In this document: positions 16,010 to 24,221 of the stretch, piece after piece | Position numbering within the stretch: the stretch's first letter is position 1 | How the letters are laid out: each line of letters begins with the position of its first letter | Notes under the pieces: generated by a model | Databases searched by the model: none | Seen by the model: only the letters and a program-made list of their open reading frames with translations | Told to the model about the DNA's origin: nothing | NCBI RefSeq assembly: GCF_009664975.1 | Contig: NZ_WJXB01000022.1 | Location: forward strand, 1 to 61,958 | DNA: 61,958 nt | DNA from: Paenibacillus monticola | GTDB lineage: Bacteria; Bacillota; Bacilli; Paenibacillales; Paenibacillaceae | Direction: 5' to 3' | Translations under genes and position numbers: made by a program

Positions 16010-16909
16010 ATGAATTTAGGAGACTTGGTCGTTCGTAAATCTTATGGCGGTGATGTGACTTTCCGAGTGGAACATATCGTGCAGAATCGGGCCGTCATCA
16101 AAGGGACAGAATTTCGTCTATTAGCGGATTCTCCACTGATCGACTTGGTACAGGTGCCTCCCAGCCGCGTTACAGAGCTCGGGCAGCAGGCACAGATTAA
16201 GGCGAAGGAATCATTGACACAGCTGCGCAAGGATCGTCAGGAGCAAAGCCAGCGCAGTGGGGAGAGCCTAGGCGGGGTATGGAGCCAATCTCCCAAGGAA
16301 GCGGCTTATTTTGAAGTGCCTGGTAAAGTGCTGCATCTAGACGGCGATCCGGCATACTTGAATAAGAGCCTTAGCTTATACGAGCAACTGCGAATTCCTG
16401 CGGAAGGGCATCATGTTCATGAATCGTCCATGGCAGAAACCCTGTACCGGCTGCTGCCCCGTGTACGTCCGGATATTGTGGTAATTACCGGCCATGACGG
16501 GGTGCTGAAGCAACAGCATACTTATGATCTCTATAGTCTGAGCAGCTACAAAAATTCGCAAAATTTCGTTGCTGCGATTCGTGTAGCCCGGGAGTATGAA
16601 AGGCATTTCGATGCCCTGACCATAGTTGCGGGTGCTTGCCAATCTCATTTTGAAGCGCTGCTGGGAGCAGGGGCCAATTTCGCTAGCTCTCCTGGACGGA
16701 TTCTAATTCATGCTCTGGACCCGGTATATGTGGCGGCAAAAGCCTCATTTACCTCTATCCGGGATACGGTGAATCTGAGCGATGTATTAAACCACACCAT
16801 TAGCGGAAGTCAGGGAGTTGGGGGAATTGAGACCCGTGGCAGCTTCCGGATCGGAATGCCACGTCTGCAGAACCTATCTGCGCTAAAGGTGACGCCTTCA
16901 GCAGTATAA
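16010..16909 (+). CDS. yabG: sporulation-specific protease YabG
   Basis: A 299-residue cysteine protease family member. MNLGDLVVRKSYGGDVTFRV, VHESSMAETLYRLLPRVRPDIVVITGHDG and ACQSHFEALLGAGANFASSPGRI are conserved blocks of YabG, which processes coat and morphogenetic proteins (SafA, SpoIVA) in the mother cell. GAGGTGGT precedes the ATG. It has its own late-sporulation type promoter and a strong terminator, so it is monocistronic. Confidence 0.95.
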   Translation: MNLGDLVVRKSYGGDVTFRVEHIVQNRAVIKGTEFRLLADSPLIDLVQVPPSRVTELGQQAQIKAKESLTQLRKDRQEQSQRSGESLGGVWSQSPKEAAYFEVPGKVLHLDGDPAYLNKSLSLYEQLRIPAEGHHVHESSMAETLYRLLPRVRPDIVVITGHDGVLKQQHTYDLYSLSSYKNSQNFVAAIRVAREYERHFDALTIVAGACQSHFEALLGAGANFASSPGRILIHALDPVYVAAKASFTSIRDTVNLSDVLNHTISGSQGVGGIETRGSFRIGMPRLQNLSALKVTPSAV

Positions 16910-16966
16910 AGGTTAAAGAGGGCTGCACATGATAGTAAGTGCCGCTAAGCCCCTAACAGGGGCCTA

Positions 16967-17004
16967 AGAAAGGATGAGCCATGGGCTCGCCCTTTCTTTT
17001 TTTT
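16967..17004 (+). terminator. terminator of yabG
   Basis: AAGAAAGG-at-GAGCC pairs with GGCTC-gc-CCTTTCTT and is followed by a run of T residues. Confidence 0.93.
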
Positions 17005-17075
17005 GATCAGGGATCACAGATATTACTTATAACAAGGCCATTAACAAGACTTTGCTATCTTCAAAAAAAATTCCG

Positions 17076-17104
17076 TTGACAACTTTTTTTGCATCATCTA
17101 TAAT
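17076..17104 (+). promoter_or_regulatory. upstream consensus sigma-A promoter of veg
   Basis: Exact TTGACA (17076-17081), 17-bp spacer, exact TATAAT (17099-17104), preceded by an A-tract (17063-17070) that could act as an UP element. Confidence 0.88.
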
Positions 17105-17116
17105 TATTTATTTGAT

Positions 17117-17145
17117 TTGACAATGCTTGTAGAAGGTTGTATAAT
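17117..17145 (+). promoter_or_regulatory. downstream consensus sigma-A promoter of veg
   Basis: A second exact TTGACA (17117-17122), 17-bp spacer, exact TATAAT (17140-17145), 41 bp after the first. The start point would be near 17152, leaving a leader of only about 22 nt that contains the ribosome-binding site. Confidence 0.92.
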
Positions 17146-17173
17146 GGACAAGGAAAGAGGTGGTCGTCAGGTA

Positions 17174-17449
17174 ATGGCTAATAACGCGCTGTTGGAAATT
17201 AAACGCAGTCTCGACGCTCATGTCGGTCATAAGATCACGTTGCGTGCAAACGGTGGTCGTCGCAAAACCGTTGAACGTACCGGTGTCCTGGAAGAAACGT
17301 ACCCTTCTGTATTTATTGTTAAACTGGATCAGGAGCAGCAAACCTTCAAGCGAGTCTCCTACAGCTATGCCGATATCCTTACCGAATCTGTGGAAGTTAC
17401 AGTTTGTGAAGATGATGGGCAGATGCGGATTATGTATATTAAAGCTTAA
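17174..17449 (+). CDS. veg: Veg protein
   Basis: A 91-residue protein of the Veg family (ALLEIKRSLDAHVGHKITLRANGGRRKT...GVLEETYPSVFIVKLDQ), an Sm-like small protein. In B. subtilis veg is very strongly expressed and influences biofilm formation through SinR. The start is ATG 17174, 10 nt after AGAGGTGG; a longer reading frame opening at 17117 would begin inside the -35 box of the promoter and is excluded. It ends at a terminator. Confidence 0.95.
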   Translation: MANNALLEIKRSLDAHVGHKITLRANGGRRKTVERTGVLEETYPSVFIVKLDQEQQTFKRVSYSYADILTESVEVTVCEDDGQMRIMYIKA

Positions 17450-17460
17450 TGGTCTACGAG

Positions 17461-17488
17461 CAGCCTCCCTTGCGGATGGCTGTTTTTT
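17461..17488 (+). terminator. terminator of veg
   Basis: CAGCC-t-CC pairs with GG-at-GGCTG and is followed by six T residues, 11 nt after the veg stop. Confidence 0.82.
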
Positions 17489-17521
17489 GCTGTAATAACC
17501 TCTTGCGGGAAGATAATTGGT

Positions 17522-17551
17522 GTATGAACCTTGACCGCAACAAGCATACTA
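17522..17551 (+). promoter_or_regulatory. sigma-G promoter of sspF
   Basis: GTATG (17522-17526), an 18-bp spacer, CATACTA (17545-17551): a full match to the sigma-G pattern GHATR-N18-CATWHTA, 48 nt before the SASP gene, which is a sigma-G gene in Bacillus. Confidence 0.8.
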
Positions 17552-17599
17552 AACGGGCAATGAGTTCATCATCTACTTACCGTGAGGAGGGATTCTATC

Positions 17600-17776
17600 A
17601 TGAGCCGGAGAAAACGGGGCGTGATGTCAGAAGAACTGAAGACGGAGCTGGCTAAGGAGCTTGGTTTTTACGAAACTGTGGAACGGGATGGCTGGGGCGG
17701 AATCAGAGCACAGGATGCCGGGAATATGGTGAAGAGAGCGATTCAGCTTGCTGAACAGGCCGCACGGAAATCGTAA
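17600..17776 (+). CDS. sspF: small acid-soluble spore protein, alpha/beta type (SspF)
   Basis: A 58-residue DNA-binding spore protein. MSRRKRGVMSEELKTELAKE, LGFYETVERDGWGGIRA and AGNMVKRAIQLAE are conserved SspF blocks; the GWGGIRA region includes the Glu-Ile/Gly-Ile type germination protease neighbourhood. It coats and protects spore DNA. ATG 17600 follows GAGGAGGG at a good distance. The sigma-G promoter and a terminator make it monocistronic. Confidence 0.95.
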   Translation: MSRRKRGVMSEELKTELAKELGFYETVERDGWGGIRAQDAGNMVKRAIQLAEQAARKS

Positions 17777-17809
17777 ACATTTGCATAAAAGAAGAATGTA
17801 AATGCAAAG

Positions 17810-17838
17810 GATGCTATCCTAACAAGATAGCGTCTTTT
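17810..17838 (+). terminator. terminator of sspF
   Basis: GATGCTATC pairs with GATAGCGTC (one G-U) across a 7-nt loop and is followed by TTTTT. Confidence 0.88.
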
Positions 17839-17956
17839 TACTGTATATGGATTCTGTGATGAGTTTTTCTTAAACTTCCGAATGGACTTAGTTACCCGTT
17901 TCTCATATAATATGTTAAGTTGTTTTTACGGGAAAAGTTGAAGGTGGGTGAACGCC

Positions 17957-18811
17957 TTGAAAATGTATGAGAAAGCGCCAGCTAAAATCAATTTGATGCT
18001 GGATGTGCTTCACAAACGGGCTGACGGATTTCATGAGGTAGAAATGATTATGACCATGGTGGATCTGGCAGATCGTTTAGAGCTGTCAGAGCTGCGGAGA
18101 GATTCAATTATAATATCAAGTCAAGCTGGATATATTCCACTGGATGAGAAGAATTTGGCTTTCCAGGCGGCGAGGCTTATTAAAGACCGCTATAATGTTC
18201 AGAGTGGGGTACATATTCATCTGGATAAAAGAATACCGGTAGCTGCCGGCCTGGCTGGCGGCAGCAGTGATGCCGCGGCTACGCTGCGCGGGCTCAATCG
18301 GCTCTGGCACCTGGGAATTCCCATGCAGGAGCTACAGGAACTGGGCGCCGAGCTGGGCTCGGATGTCCCGTTCTGTGTCACTGGCGGCACAGCCTTGGCT
18401 ACAGGCCGTGGTGAGAAGCTAACCCCGATTGCTAACCCGCCGCAATGTTGGGTTGTGTTGGCAAAGCCGCCAATCAATGTATCGACGGCTGAGGTATACG
18501 GACGCGTCCGTAGCAATAACATTGTCGTGCATCCGTCAGCACGCGAGATGCAGGATGCTATCGAAGCTGGGGATTTTGGCGCTGTGTGCAACAGACTGGG
18601 CAATGTGCTTGAGGATGTGACCTTAAAGCTGCACCCGGAGGTGCAGCAGCTCAAGGAAGCAATGGTTAAGCTCGGCGCAGATGGTGTGCTAATGTCTGGC
18701 AGCGGACCAACTGTATTCGGTCTGGTGTCCAAGCAGTCCAAGGTAGCAAGAATCTATAACGGGCTGCGCGGATTTTGCAAGGAAGTCTATGCGGTGCGAT
18801 CGCTTACTTAG
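17957..18811 (+). CDS. ispE: 4-diphosphocytidyl-2-C-methyl-D-erythritol kinase
   Basis: A 284-residue GHMP kinase of the MEP isoprenoid pathway. EKAPAKINLMLDVLHKRADGFHEVEMIM is the diagnostic N-terminus; the ATP-binding PVAAGLAGGSSDAAATLRGL lies at about residues 94-113, and MSGSGPTVFGL near the C-terminus is GHMP motif 3. TTG 17957, 9 nt after AAGGTGG, is preferred to GTG 17948 which overlaps the ribosome-binding site. Confidence 0.95.
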   Translation: MKMYEKAPAKINLMLDVLHKRADGFHEVEMIMTMVDLADRLELSELRRDSIIISSQAGYIPLDEKNLAFQAARLIKDRYNVQSGVHIHLDKRIPVAAGLAGGSSDAAATLRGLNRLWHLGIPMQELQELGAELGSDVPFCVTGGTALATGRGEKLTPIANPPQCWVVLAKPPINVSTAEVYGRVRSNNIVVHPSAREMQDAIEAGDFGAVCNRLGNVLEDVTLKLHPEVQQLKEAMVKLGADGVLMSGSGPTVFGLVSKQSKVARIYNGLRGFCKEVYAVRSLT

Positions 18812-18820
18812 CATGATCTC

Positions 18821-18870
18821 TTGTATAAACCCGTACAAAAGTGATATATTTTTCTATAATATTCGGTTTT
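18821..18870 (+). promoter_or_regulatory. purR promoter with PurBox-like sites
   Basis: TTGTAT (18821-18826), an 18-bp spacer and TATATT (18845-18850) form a promoter. AATATTCGGTTTT (18858-18870) matches the inverted PurBox in 12 of 13 positions, and CCGTACAAA (18831-18839) is a weaker facing half-site 18 bp away. This suggests PurR autoregulation. Confidence 0.5.
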
Positions 18871-18885
18871 GGCGAGGAGCATTCC

Positions 18886-19713
18886 GTGAAGAAACTTAAA
18901 AGAAGTCAGCGTTTGGTAGACATGACCCAATTTTTACTCGACAAGCCGCATGACCTGCTGCCGCTGTCTACATTTGCTGAGCGATACGGAGCGGCCAAGT
19001 CATCCATCAGTGAGGATTTGGCAATTATAAAAGAGGTATTTGAAGGCGAGGGTATGGGCGAGCTGCAGACTTTGGCTGGAGCAGCAGGTGGAGTTCGTTA
19101 TATCCCGAGGATGCCCAAAGAGATGGCATTATCCTTCGTACACCGTTTGTGCGGACAATTGGAACAAAGTGACCGGATTTTACCGGGTGGTTACTTGTAT
19201 ATGTCAGACCTGCTTGGACTTCCGTCTTTAATGGAGCAGGCGGGAAAGATCATCGCGACCGCTTTCCATGGAGTGGATATTGACGTGGTCATGACGGTGG
19301 AGACTAAAGGGATCCCACTAGCCTATGCGACGGCTGCTCAGCTTGGACTGCCTGTAGTGTTGGTACGCCGTGATCATCAGGTCACAGAAGGCTCGGCAGT
19401 AAGCATAAACTATGTATCTGGATCACATAAGAGCATTCATACGATGTCACTGTCCAGACGGGCGCTCAAGGAGAAATCACGGGTACTGATTGTGGATGAC
19501 TTCATGAAAGCAGGCGGTACGGTACGTGGCATGGTTGATCTGCTTGGTGAGTTCAATGCGGAGGTTGCTGGCGTAGGGGTATTGGTGGAATCAGGTGCTG
19601 TTGAATCAGAGGAACGCCTATTGCATGACTATGTTTCTCTTGTGAAGCTTAATGAGGTGGACTCTAAGGTACGGCGGATATCAGCGTATCCCGGGAATTA
19701 TTTCTCCTCTTAA
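18886..19713 (+). CDS. purR: pur operon repressor PurR
   Basis: A 275-residue repressor with an N-terminal winged helix (KRSQRLVDMTQFLLDKPH...AKSSISEDL) and a phosphoribosyltransferase-like domain whose PRPP-binding motif VLIVDDFMKAGGTV is at about 200-213. PRPP releases it from PurBox DNA. GTG 18886, after GCGAGGAGC, gives the family N-terminus; the longer frame from 18841 would start inside the promoter. The ridA gene found next to purR in B. subtilis is absent. Confidence 0.95.
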   Translation: MKKLKRSQRLVDMTQFLLDKPHDLLPLSTFAERYGAAKSSISEDLAIIKEVFEGEGMGELQTLAGAAGGVRYIPRMPKEMALSFVHRLCGQLEQSDRILPGGYLYMSDLLGLPSLMEQAGKIIATAFHGVDIDVVMTVETKGIPLAYATAAQLGLPVVLVRRDHQVTEGSAVSINYVSGSHKSIHTMSLSRRALKEKSRVLIVDDFMKAGGTVRGMVDLLGEFNAEVAGVGVLVESGAVESEERLLHDYVSLVKLNEVDSKVRRISAYPGNYFSS

Positions 19714-19860
19714 CTATTGGAACGTCACTGTTCTATCTTTTCAAAAAACGAGAAGATTGTCGAATCCCACAGGAATACTTAGAAAAGCGCGCGATATCTG
19801 TCGAAATCAATGGATACTAAAAAATAATCTTCTTATATAGGCATTTTATGGAATTCAAAA

Positions 19861-19887
19861 GAAGGAATTCGCTTTGCTGTGTGGAAT
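19861..19887 (+). promoter_or_regulatory. sigma-H promoter of spoVG
   Basis: GAAGGAATT (19861-19869) matches the sigma-H -35 pattern RWAGGANNT, and GGAAT lies 13 bp later (19883-19887). The B. subtilis spoVG sigma-H promoter has the same GGAAT and spacing. Confidence 0.75.
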
Positions 19888-19929
19888 TATACACCAAGTC
19901 TCTGATGGAAAAAGGTGGTGAACACACAC

Positions 19930-20217
19930 ATGCAAATTACGGATGTAAGACTCCGCCGCGTCAACTCTGAGGGGAGAATGAAAGCAATTGCATCCATTAC
20001 AATCGATAACGAGTTTGTTGTTCATGACATTCGCGTGATCGATGGTAATAACGGGATGTTTGTTGCAATGCCCAGCAAGCGTACACCGGACGGCGAATTC
20101 CGCGATATCGCACACCCGATCTCTTCGGGAACACGCGAGAAGATTCAATCCGCGGTTCTGGCCGAGTACGATCGCGCCGCAACGGAAGAAGAAGAGGTCA
20201 TCGAAGAGGGAGCTTAG
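19930..20217 (+). CDS. spoVG: SpoVG, regulator of septation and sporulation
   Basis: A 95-residue RNA/DNA-binding protein. MQITDVRLRRVNSEGRMKAI, DNEFVVHDIRVIDGNNGMFV and PSKRTPDGEFRDIAHPI are almost the B. subtilis sequence. It affects asymmetric septation and cortex formation. ATG 19930 lies 9 nt after AAAGGTGGTG; the frame could begin at 19915 but that is inside the ribosome-binding site. The C-terminus is acidic (EEEEVIEEGA). Confidence 0.96.
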   Translation: MQITDVRLRRVNSEGRMKAIASITIDNEFVVHDIRVIDGNNGMFVAMPSKRTPDGEFRDIAHPISSGTREKIQSAVLAEYDRAATEEEEVIEEGA

Positions 20218-20288
20218 TATAAGCGTACTCTTCTGAGACAGCTGCCCTTTGGGCGGCGTATGGTCATGCCGTTTTTTATTGGGGTTCG

Positions 20289-20330
20289 AAGAAAAGGGAA
20301 CCATGCCTTAATGGTTCTCTTTTCTTTTTG
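20289..20330 (+). terminator. terminator between spoVG and glmU
   Basis: A 16-position stem (AAGAAAAGgGAACCAT with ATGGTTCtCTTTTCTT, one mismatch, 6-nt loop) with T-rich continuation. Confidence 0.88.
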
Positions 20331-20382
20331 CCCGGAATGAGATATATTCAGTAGTGAGTTCAAGAGTAGGAGGTTGGCATTC

Positions 20383-21783
20383 TTGAAAAGAATGGCTGTT
20401 GTACTTGCCGCAGGCCAGGGCAAGCGTATGAAATCTAAATTATATAAGGTGCTGCACCCCGTTTGCGAAAAGCCGATGGTAGGGCACGTGCTTGATACAG
20501 TAAAAGCGACCGGATGCCAGCGCATTATTGTTGTTGTCGGACATGGTGCTGAGAAGGTTAAAGCCTATGTTGGGCAAGAAGCGGAATATGTGTTGCAGGA
20601 GACTCAGCTCGGCACCGGCCATGCTGTCAAACAGGCAAAGGATCTACTCGGTGGCGAAGAGGGAACAACGGTTGTTGCTTACGGTGACACTCCGCTTATT
20701 ACCCCGGAGACGCTGAAAGGATTAATGGCGCTGCATGAAGAGCGTCAGGCATCTGCTACTGTACTGACCGCAGTGATGGACAATCCAGCTGGATTGGGAC
20801 GAATTATACGCAGCGAAGATGGCGGCTTGATGAAGATCGTCGAGCAGAAGGATTGCAATGCCGAAGAAGCAGCCGTACTCGAGATTAATACGGGTATATA
20901 CTGTTTTGATAACGCCAAGTTGTTCGCCGCGCTGGAGAACGTAACTCAGAACAATATGCAGGGTGAGTATTACTTAACCGACGTTATCAGCATTCTGCGG
21001 GAACAGGGCGATCTTGTTCTGGCATTTCAGACTAAGGATGCCTCGGAGTCCATTGGTGTTAATGACCGTCTGGCCTTGTCAGAAGCGGAAGGTATTATGC
21101 GTCAACGCATCAACCGGCATCACATGCTGAATGGTGTGACGATTATCGATCCTGCCTCCACTTATATTGGGGCGGATGTAATCATTGGAACAGACACCGT
21201 TCTTTATCCCGGCACGTTTCTGAAAGGCAAAACCGTGATCGGTGACAATTGTCTGATTGGCCCCTCCAGTGAAATCGAAGACTGCCAGGTTATGGACGGA
21301 GCAGTAATTAAGCAATCCGTACTGAATCAGGCACAAGTCGGCGCACGGACTACCGTTGGGCCTTTTGCTTATTTACGTCCTGGTGCTGTGCTTGGAGAAG
21401 AAGTAAAGATTGGTGATTTCGTGGAAATCAAGAACGCCACCATTGGTGACGGCTCAAAGGTGTCTCATCTTAGCTATATCGGGGACGCATCCGTAGGCAA
21501 GAATGTGAATGTTGGCTGTGGTGCGATAACCGTCAATTACGATGGTTATAACAAAGCTAAGACAACTATTGCTGACGATGCTTTTATCGGTAGCAATGTT
21601 AACCTTATTGCTCCAGTCACTGTTGGTAAGGGTGCTTTTGTTGTAGCCGGGTCGACGATTACACGTTCTGTTTCAGAGAATGATCTTGCTATAGCAAGAG
21701 TACGGCAGGAGAACAAACCGGGATATGCGGAGAAGATCCGCTCCCGTGCGAAAGCGAAGAAAGACAAGCCGGGTCCATCGTAA
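20383..21783 (+). CDS. glmU: bifunctional GlmU: glucosamine-1-P acetyltransferase / GlcNAc-1-P uridylyltransferase
   Basis: A 466-residue enzyme making UDP-GlcNAc for peptidoglycan. The N-terminal uridylyltransferase has VVLAAGQGKRMKSKLYKVLHP; the C-terminal left-handed beta-helix hexapeptide domain starts near residue 250, with KNATIGDGSKVSHLSYIGDA and NYDGYNKAKT as acetyltransferase motifs. TTG 20383 lies 9 nt after AGGAGG and is the preferred start. The neighbours purR-spoVG and prs are conserved. Confidence 0.97.
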   Translation: MKRMAVVLAAGQGKRMKSKLYKVLHPVCEKPMVGHVLDTVKATGCQRIIVVVGHGAEKVKAYVGQEAEYVLQETQLGTGHAVKQAKDLLGGEEGTTVVAYGDTPLITPETLKGLMALHEERQASATVLTAVMDNPAGLGRIIRSEDGGLMKIVEQKDCNAEEAAVLEINTGIYCFDNAKLFAALENVTQNNMQGEYYLTDVISILREQGDLVLAFQTKDASESIGVNDRLALSEAEGIMRQRINRHHMLNGVTIIDPASTYIGADVIIGTDTVLYPGTFLKGKTVIGDNCLIGPSSEIEDCQVMDGAVIKQSVLNQAQVGARTTVGPFAYLRPGAVLGEEVKIGDFVEIKNATIGDGSKVSHLSYIGDASVGKNVNVGCGAITVNYDGYNKAKTTIADDAFIGSNVNLIAPVTVGKGAFVVAGSTITRSVSENDLAIARVRQENKPGYAEKIRSRAKAKKDKPGPS

Positions 21784-21797
21784 AGCGCTGCTATAAA

Positions 21798-21830
21798 GCG
21801 CCGGACGGACTTATATATCCGCGCCGGCGC
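21798..21830 (+). other. GC-rich stem-loop between glmU and prs
   Basis: GCGCCGG-a-CGGA pairs with TCCG-cg-CCGGCGC around a CTTATATA loop. No T-run follows, so it is more likely a 3'-end protecting or processing element in a glmU-prs transcript than a terminator. Confidence 0.6.
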
Positions 21831-21869
21831 CTTGGAAAGCTAAATTCCGTCACGGAGGGTTTATATTTT

Positions 21870-22823
21870 ATGACTTATTGTGATTCCAAATTAAAAATTT
21901 TCACCTGTAACTCTAATCCTAAGCTTGCCAGCCAAATTGCTGACTACATCGGTATCCCGATGGGCGAATCACATACGACAAGTTTCAGTGATGGAGAAAT
22001 TCAGGTCAAGCTGTCGGAAAGCGTCCGTGGCTGCCATGTTTACATCGTGCAGTCAACCTGTGGTCCGGTAAATGATAACCTTATGGAGCTTCTGGTTATG
22101 GTAGATGCACTCAAACGCGCCTCCGCGAAGAGCATCAATGTGGTTATTCCTTATTATGGTTATGCTCGTCAGGACCGCAAAGCGCGTTCCCGTGATCCAA
22201 TTACAGCCAAGCTGGTTGCAAACCTGATCGAGAAGGCTGGCGCTCACCGTGTGATTACGATGGATCTCCACGCGATGCAGATTCAAGGTTTCTTCGATAT
22301 TCCGGTAGACCATCTGTTGGGCGTGCCTATTTTGGCGCAGTATTTCCGTTCCAAGCAAATTCAGAATCCAGTGGTCGTATCGCCTGATCATGGCGGTGTA
22401 GTTCGTGCTAGAAAGCTTGCTGATTTCCTGAATGCCCCACTGGCGATTATCGACAAGCGTCGTCCGGAACCCAATGTCAGCGAAGTCATGAATATTATCG
22501 GAAACATTGAAGGCAAAACGGCGATTCTAATCGATGATATTATCGATACTGCCGGAACGATTGTACTGGGAGCCAATGCACTAATGGAAGGCGGCGTAAA
22601 GGAAGTATACGCTTGCTGTACTCACCCTGTATTATCTGGTCCAGCTCATGAACGTCTGGAGAATTCGCCGATTAAAGAAATTATCGTGACGGATACGATT
22701 CCAATTCGCAGCTTAAATCCAACATCCAAGCTCAAGGTGCTGTCCGTGGCTCCGCTTATGGGCGAGGCCATTATTCGTGTTCATGAAGAGCTGTCGATCA
22801 GCAAATTGTTCGAGATTGAATAA
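21870..22823 (+). CDS. prs: ribose-phosphate pyrophosphokinase
   Basis: A 317-residue PRPP synthase. FSDGEIQVKLSESVRG, YYGYARQDRKARSRDPI (ATP site), the metal-binding DLHAMQIQGFFDIPVDHL, and the PRPP loop AILIDDIIDTAGTI are present. PRPP feeds purine, pyrimidine, histidine, tryptophan and NAD synthesis, and is the effector of PurR encoded nearby. CGGAGGGT precedes the ATG. The ctc/rplY gene that follows prs in B. subtilis is missing. Confidence 0.97.
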   Translation: MTYCDSKLKIFTCNSNPKLASQIADYIGIPMGESHTTSFSDGEIQVKLSESVRGCHVYIVQSTCGPVNDNLMELLVMVDALKRASAKSINVVIPYYGYARQDRKARSRDPITAKLVANLIEKAGAHRVITMDLHAMQIQGFFDIPVDHLLGVPILAQYFRSKQIQNPVVVSPDHGGVVRARKLADFLNAPLAIIDKRRPEPNVSEVMNIIGNIEGKTAILIDDIIDTAGTIVLGANALMEGGVKEVYACCTHPVLSGPAHERLENSPIKEIIVTDTIPIRSLNPTSKLKVLSVAPLMGEAIIRVHEELSISKLFEIE

Positions 22824-22900
22824 ACTGCTGGTATAACAACAGCCTGTAATATATACATTCGCTAATAGCAAGAAGAAATGGGAAGCACCGTTTCTCGTAG

Positions 22901-22980
22901 AAATATTAAAAGGACAAGTTAAAGCATCCCTTTTAATATTTTTAAAAAGGGTTACATCCCCGTACACGGAGATGTAACCC
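22901..22980. terminator. two hairpins ending prs (+) and the small reverse gene (-)
   Basis: The first (22901-22941) has a perfect 13-bp stem AAATATTAAAAGG/CCTTTTAATATTT. The second (22949-22980) pairs GGGTTACATC with GATGTAACCC and on the - strand is followed by TTTTT, so it should terminate the 23015-23215 gene. Confidence 0.8.
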
Positions 22981-23014
22981 TTATCGGCGTGATGCCGGTG
23001 GCTATCGTCTTGCT

Positions 23015-23215
23015 TCAATACCCGGGCCTGGAGATGAAGATGAACAGGCCGCGATTATAAAGGGTTCCCTGTAATTCAACAAAGCTTTCATCCACCGCTG
23101 TCAGAATACCAATATCAATGTGTACGTTGTCCAAGTAGATTTCAACAGGCACAGCATTTTGAATATGGTACTGAAAGTGGCGCTGAAGCGTCAAAATCTC
23201 GCCCTGATGTAACAT
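23015..23215 (-). CDS. small conserved-looking protein, function unknown
   Basis: A 66-residue protein starting MLHQGEILTLQRHFQYHIQ, followed by a beta-rich stretch (VEIYLDNVHIDIGILTAVDESFVEL) that looks like a small Sm-like or DUF2642-like barrel; this is a guess from pattern only. It has its own ribosome-binding site (ACAGGTGATGA), a good promoter and a terminator, which argues for a real gene. It stands reversed between prs and pth. Confidence 0.72.
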   Translation of the reverse strand: MLHQGEILTLQRHFQYHIQNAVPVEIYLDNVHIDIGILTAVDESFVELQGTLYNRGLFIFISRPGY

Positions 23216-23262
23216 GGCTCATCACCTGTCTTCGAATATAATTTCGGCCTACTTACTACAAG

Positions 23263-23291
23263 AGTATAGTCCATAAGACTTATTGTACCAA
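23263..23291 (-). promoter_or_regulatory. sigma-A promoter of the small reverse gene
   Basis: On the - strand: TTGGTA (23291-23286), a 17-bp spacer, TATACT (23268-23263), about 48 nt before the start codon. Confidence 0.7.
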
Positions 23292-23339
23292 AAACGGACT
23301 TCTCCTGCCGGAGAGTCGGATGAAAGGGAAGGTTCGTCA

Positions 23340-23900
23340 ATGAAATGGATTGTCGGCTTAGGAAATCCTGGACCGCAGTACGCCAAAACAAAGCATAATG
23401 TTGGCTTTATGGCCTTGGATGAGCTTGCGGTTAGACACGGAATATCCTTCAACCAGAACAAATGTAAATCTGTGATCGGTGAGGGTGTGATTGGTGGGGT
23501 CAAGACCGTATTGATTAAACCGATGACGTTTATGAACCTGTCCGGTGAAGCGGTTCGTGCATACATGGATTATTACAAAGTACAGCTTGAGGATATGATA
23601 GTCGTTTATGATGATCTTGATACAGAGATCGGGAAAATTCGCTTGCGCTATCAGGGAAGTGCCGGAGGGCATAACGGTATTAAATCTATCATACAGCATA
23701 CAGGTACACAAAGCTTCAACCGGGTAAGGATTGGCATTTCCCGTCCTGAGCCTGGTTTTGCCATAGTGGATTATGTGCTGTCTACTTTCCCCAAGAAGGA
23801 TGGAGATAAACTCAAAGAGATGATCATGGATACATGTGACGCTCTGGAGTTCAGCCTGCAGCATACATTTGAGCAGACGATGGCTAAATTCAACGGTTAA
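23340..23900 (+). CDS. pth: peptidyl-tRNA hydrolase
   Basis: A 186-residue enzyme that frees tRNA from drop-off peptidyl-tRNA. KWIVGLGNPGPQYAKTKHNVGF has the catalytic His19; KPMTFMNLSGEAV, VVYDDLDTEIGKIRLR and GSAGGHNGIKSI complete the family set. ATG 23340, after GGGAAGG, is chosen over a start 57 nt upstream. In B. subtilis the same gene was first named spoVC. Confidence 0.96.
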   Translation: MKWIVGLGNPGPQYAKTKHNVGFMALDELAVRHGISFNQNKCKSVIGEGVIGGVKTVLIKPMTFMNLSGEAVRAYMDYYKVQLEDMIVVYDDLDTEIGKIRLRYQGSAGGHNGIKSIIQHTGTQSFNRVRIGISRPEPGFAIVDYVLSTFPKKDGDKLKEMIMDTCDALEFSLQHTFEQTMAKFNG

Positions 23901-23990
23901 TTAAATAGGGGAGTGGCTCATACCACTTCAGGCTAAAGATGGCGAAGCAGGGCATACTGAAGGTATATACTACCCTCAGGAGGCATATAG

Positions 23991-24221
23991 ATGGCAATAA
24001 ACTATGTTTGCAGGCACTGCCGGACATTTCTCGGAAGCATTAACCGAAGTGATGCTACGGAAATGCAGTTGGGCCTTCATTTCTTGACCCCTGCGGAACG
24101 CAGAGATATCATAGCGTATGATTCAGACGGCGAGGTCACGGTAAAGGTTACTTGCAATTATTGCAAGGAAGCCTTGGAGAACAATCCGGAACTCAGCCTG
24201 CTGTCCAGTCCGCTTCAGTAA
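23991..24221 (+). CDS. fin: anti-sigma-F factor Fin
   Basis: A 76-residue zinc-binding protein with Cys pairs at 7/10 (CRHC) and 55/58 (CNYC). It matches YabK/Fin, which binds RNA polymerase to help switch from sigma-F to sigma-G in the forespore. CAGGAGGC lies 8 nt before the ATG. It sits between pth and mfd as in B. subtilis. I could not read a convincing sigma-F promoter in the 90-nt gap. Confidence 0.92.
   Translation: MAINYVCRHCRTFLGSINRSDATEMQLGLHFLTPAERRDIIAYDSDGEVTVKVTCNYCKEALENNPELSLLSSPLQ

Noticed and set aside
17117..17173. Longer N-terminus for Veg
   Set aside because: It would start in the -35 box TTGACA of the promoter, upstream of the transcription start.
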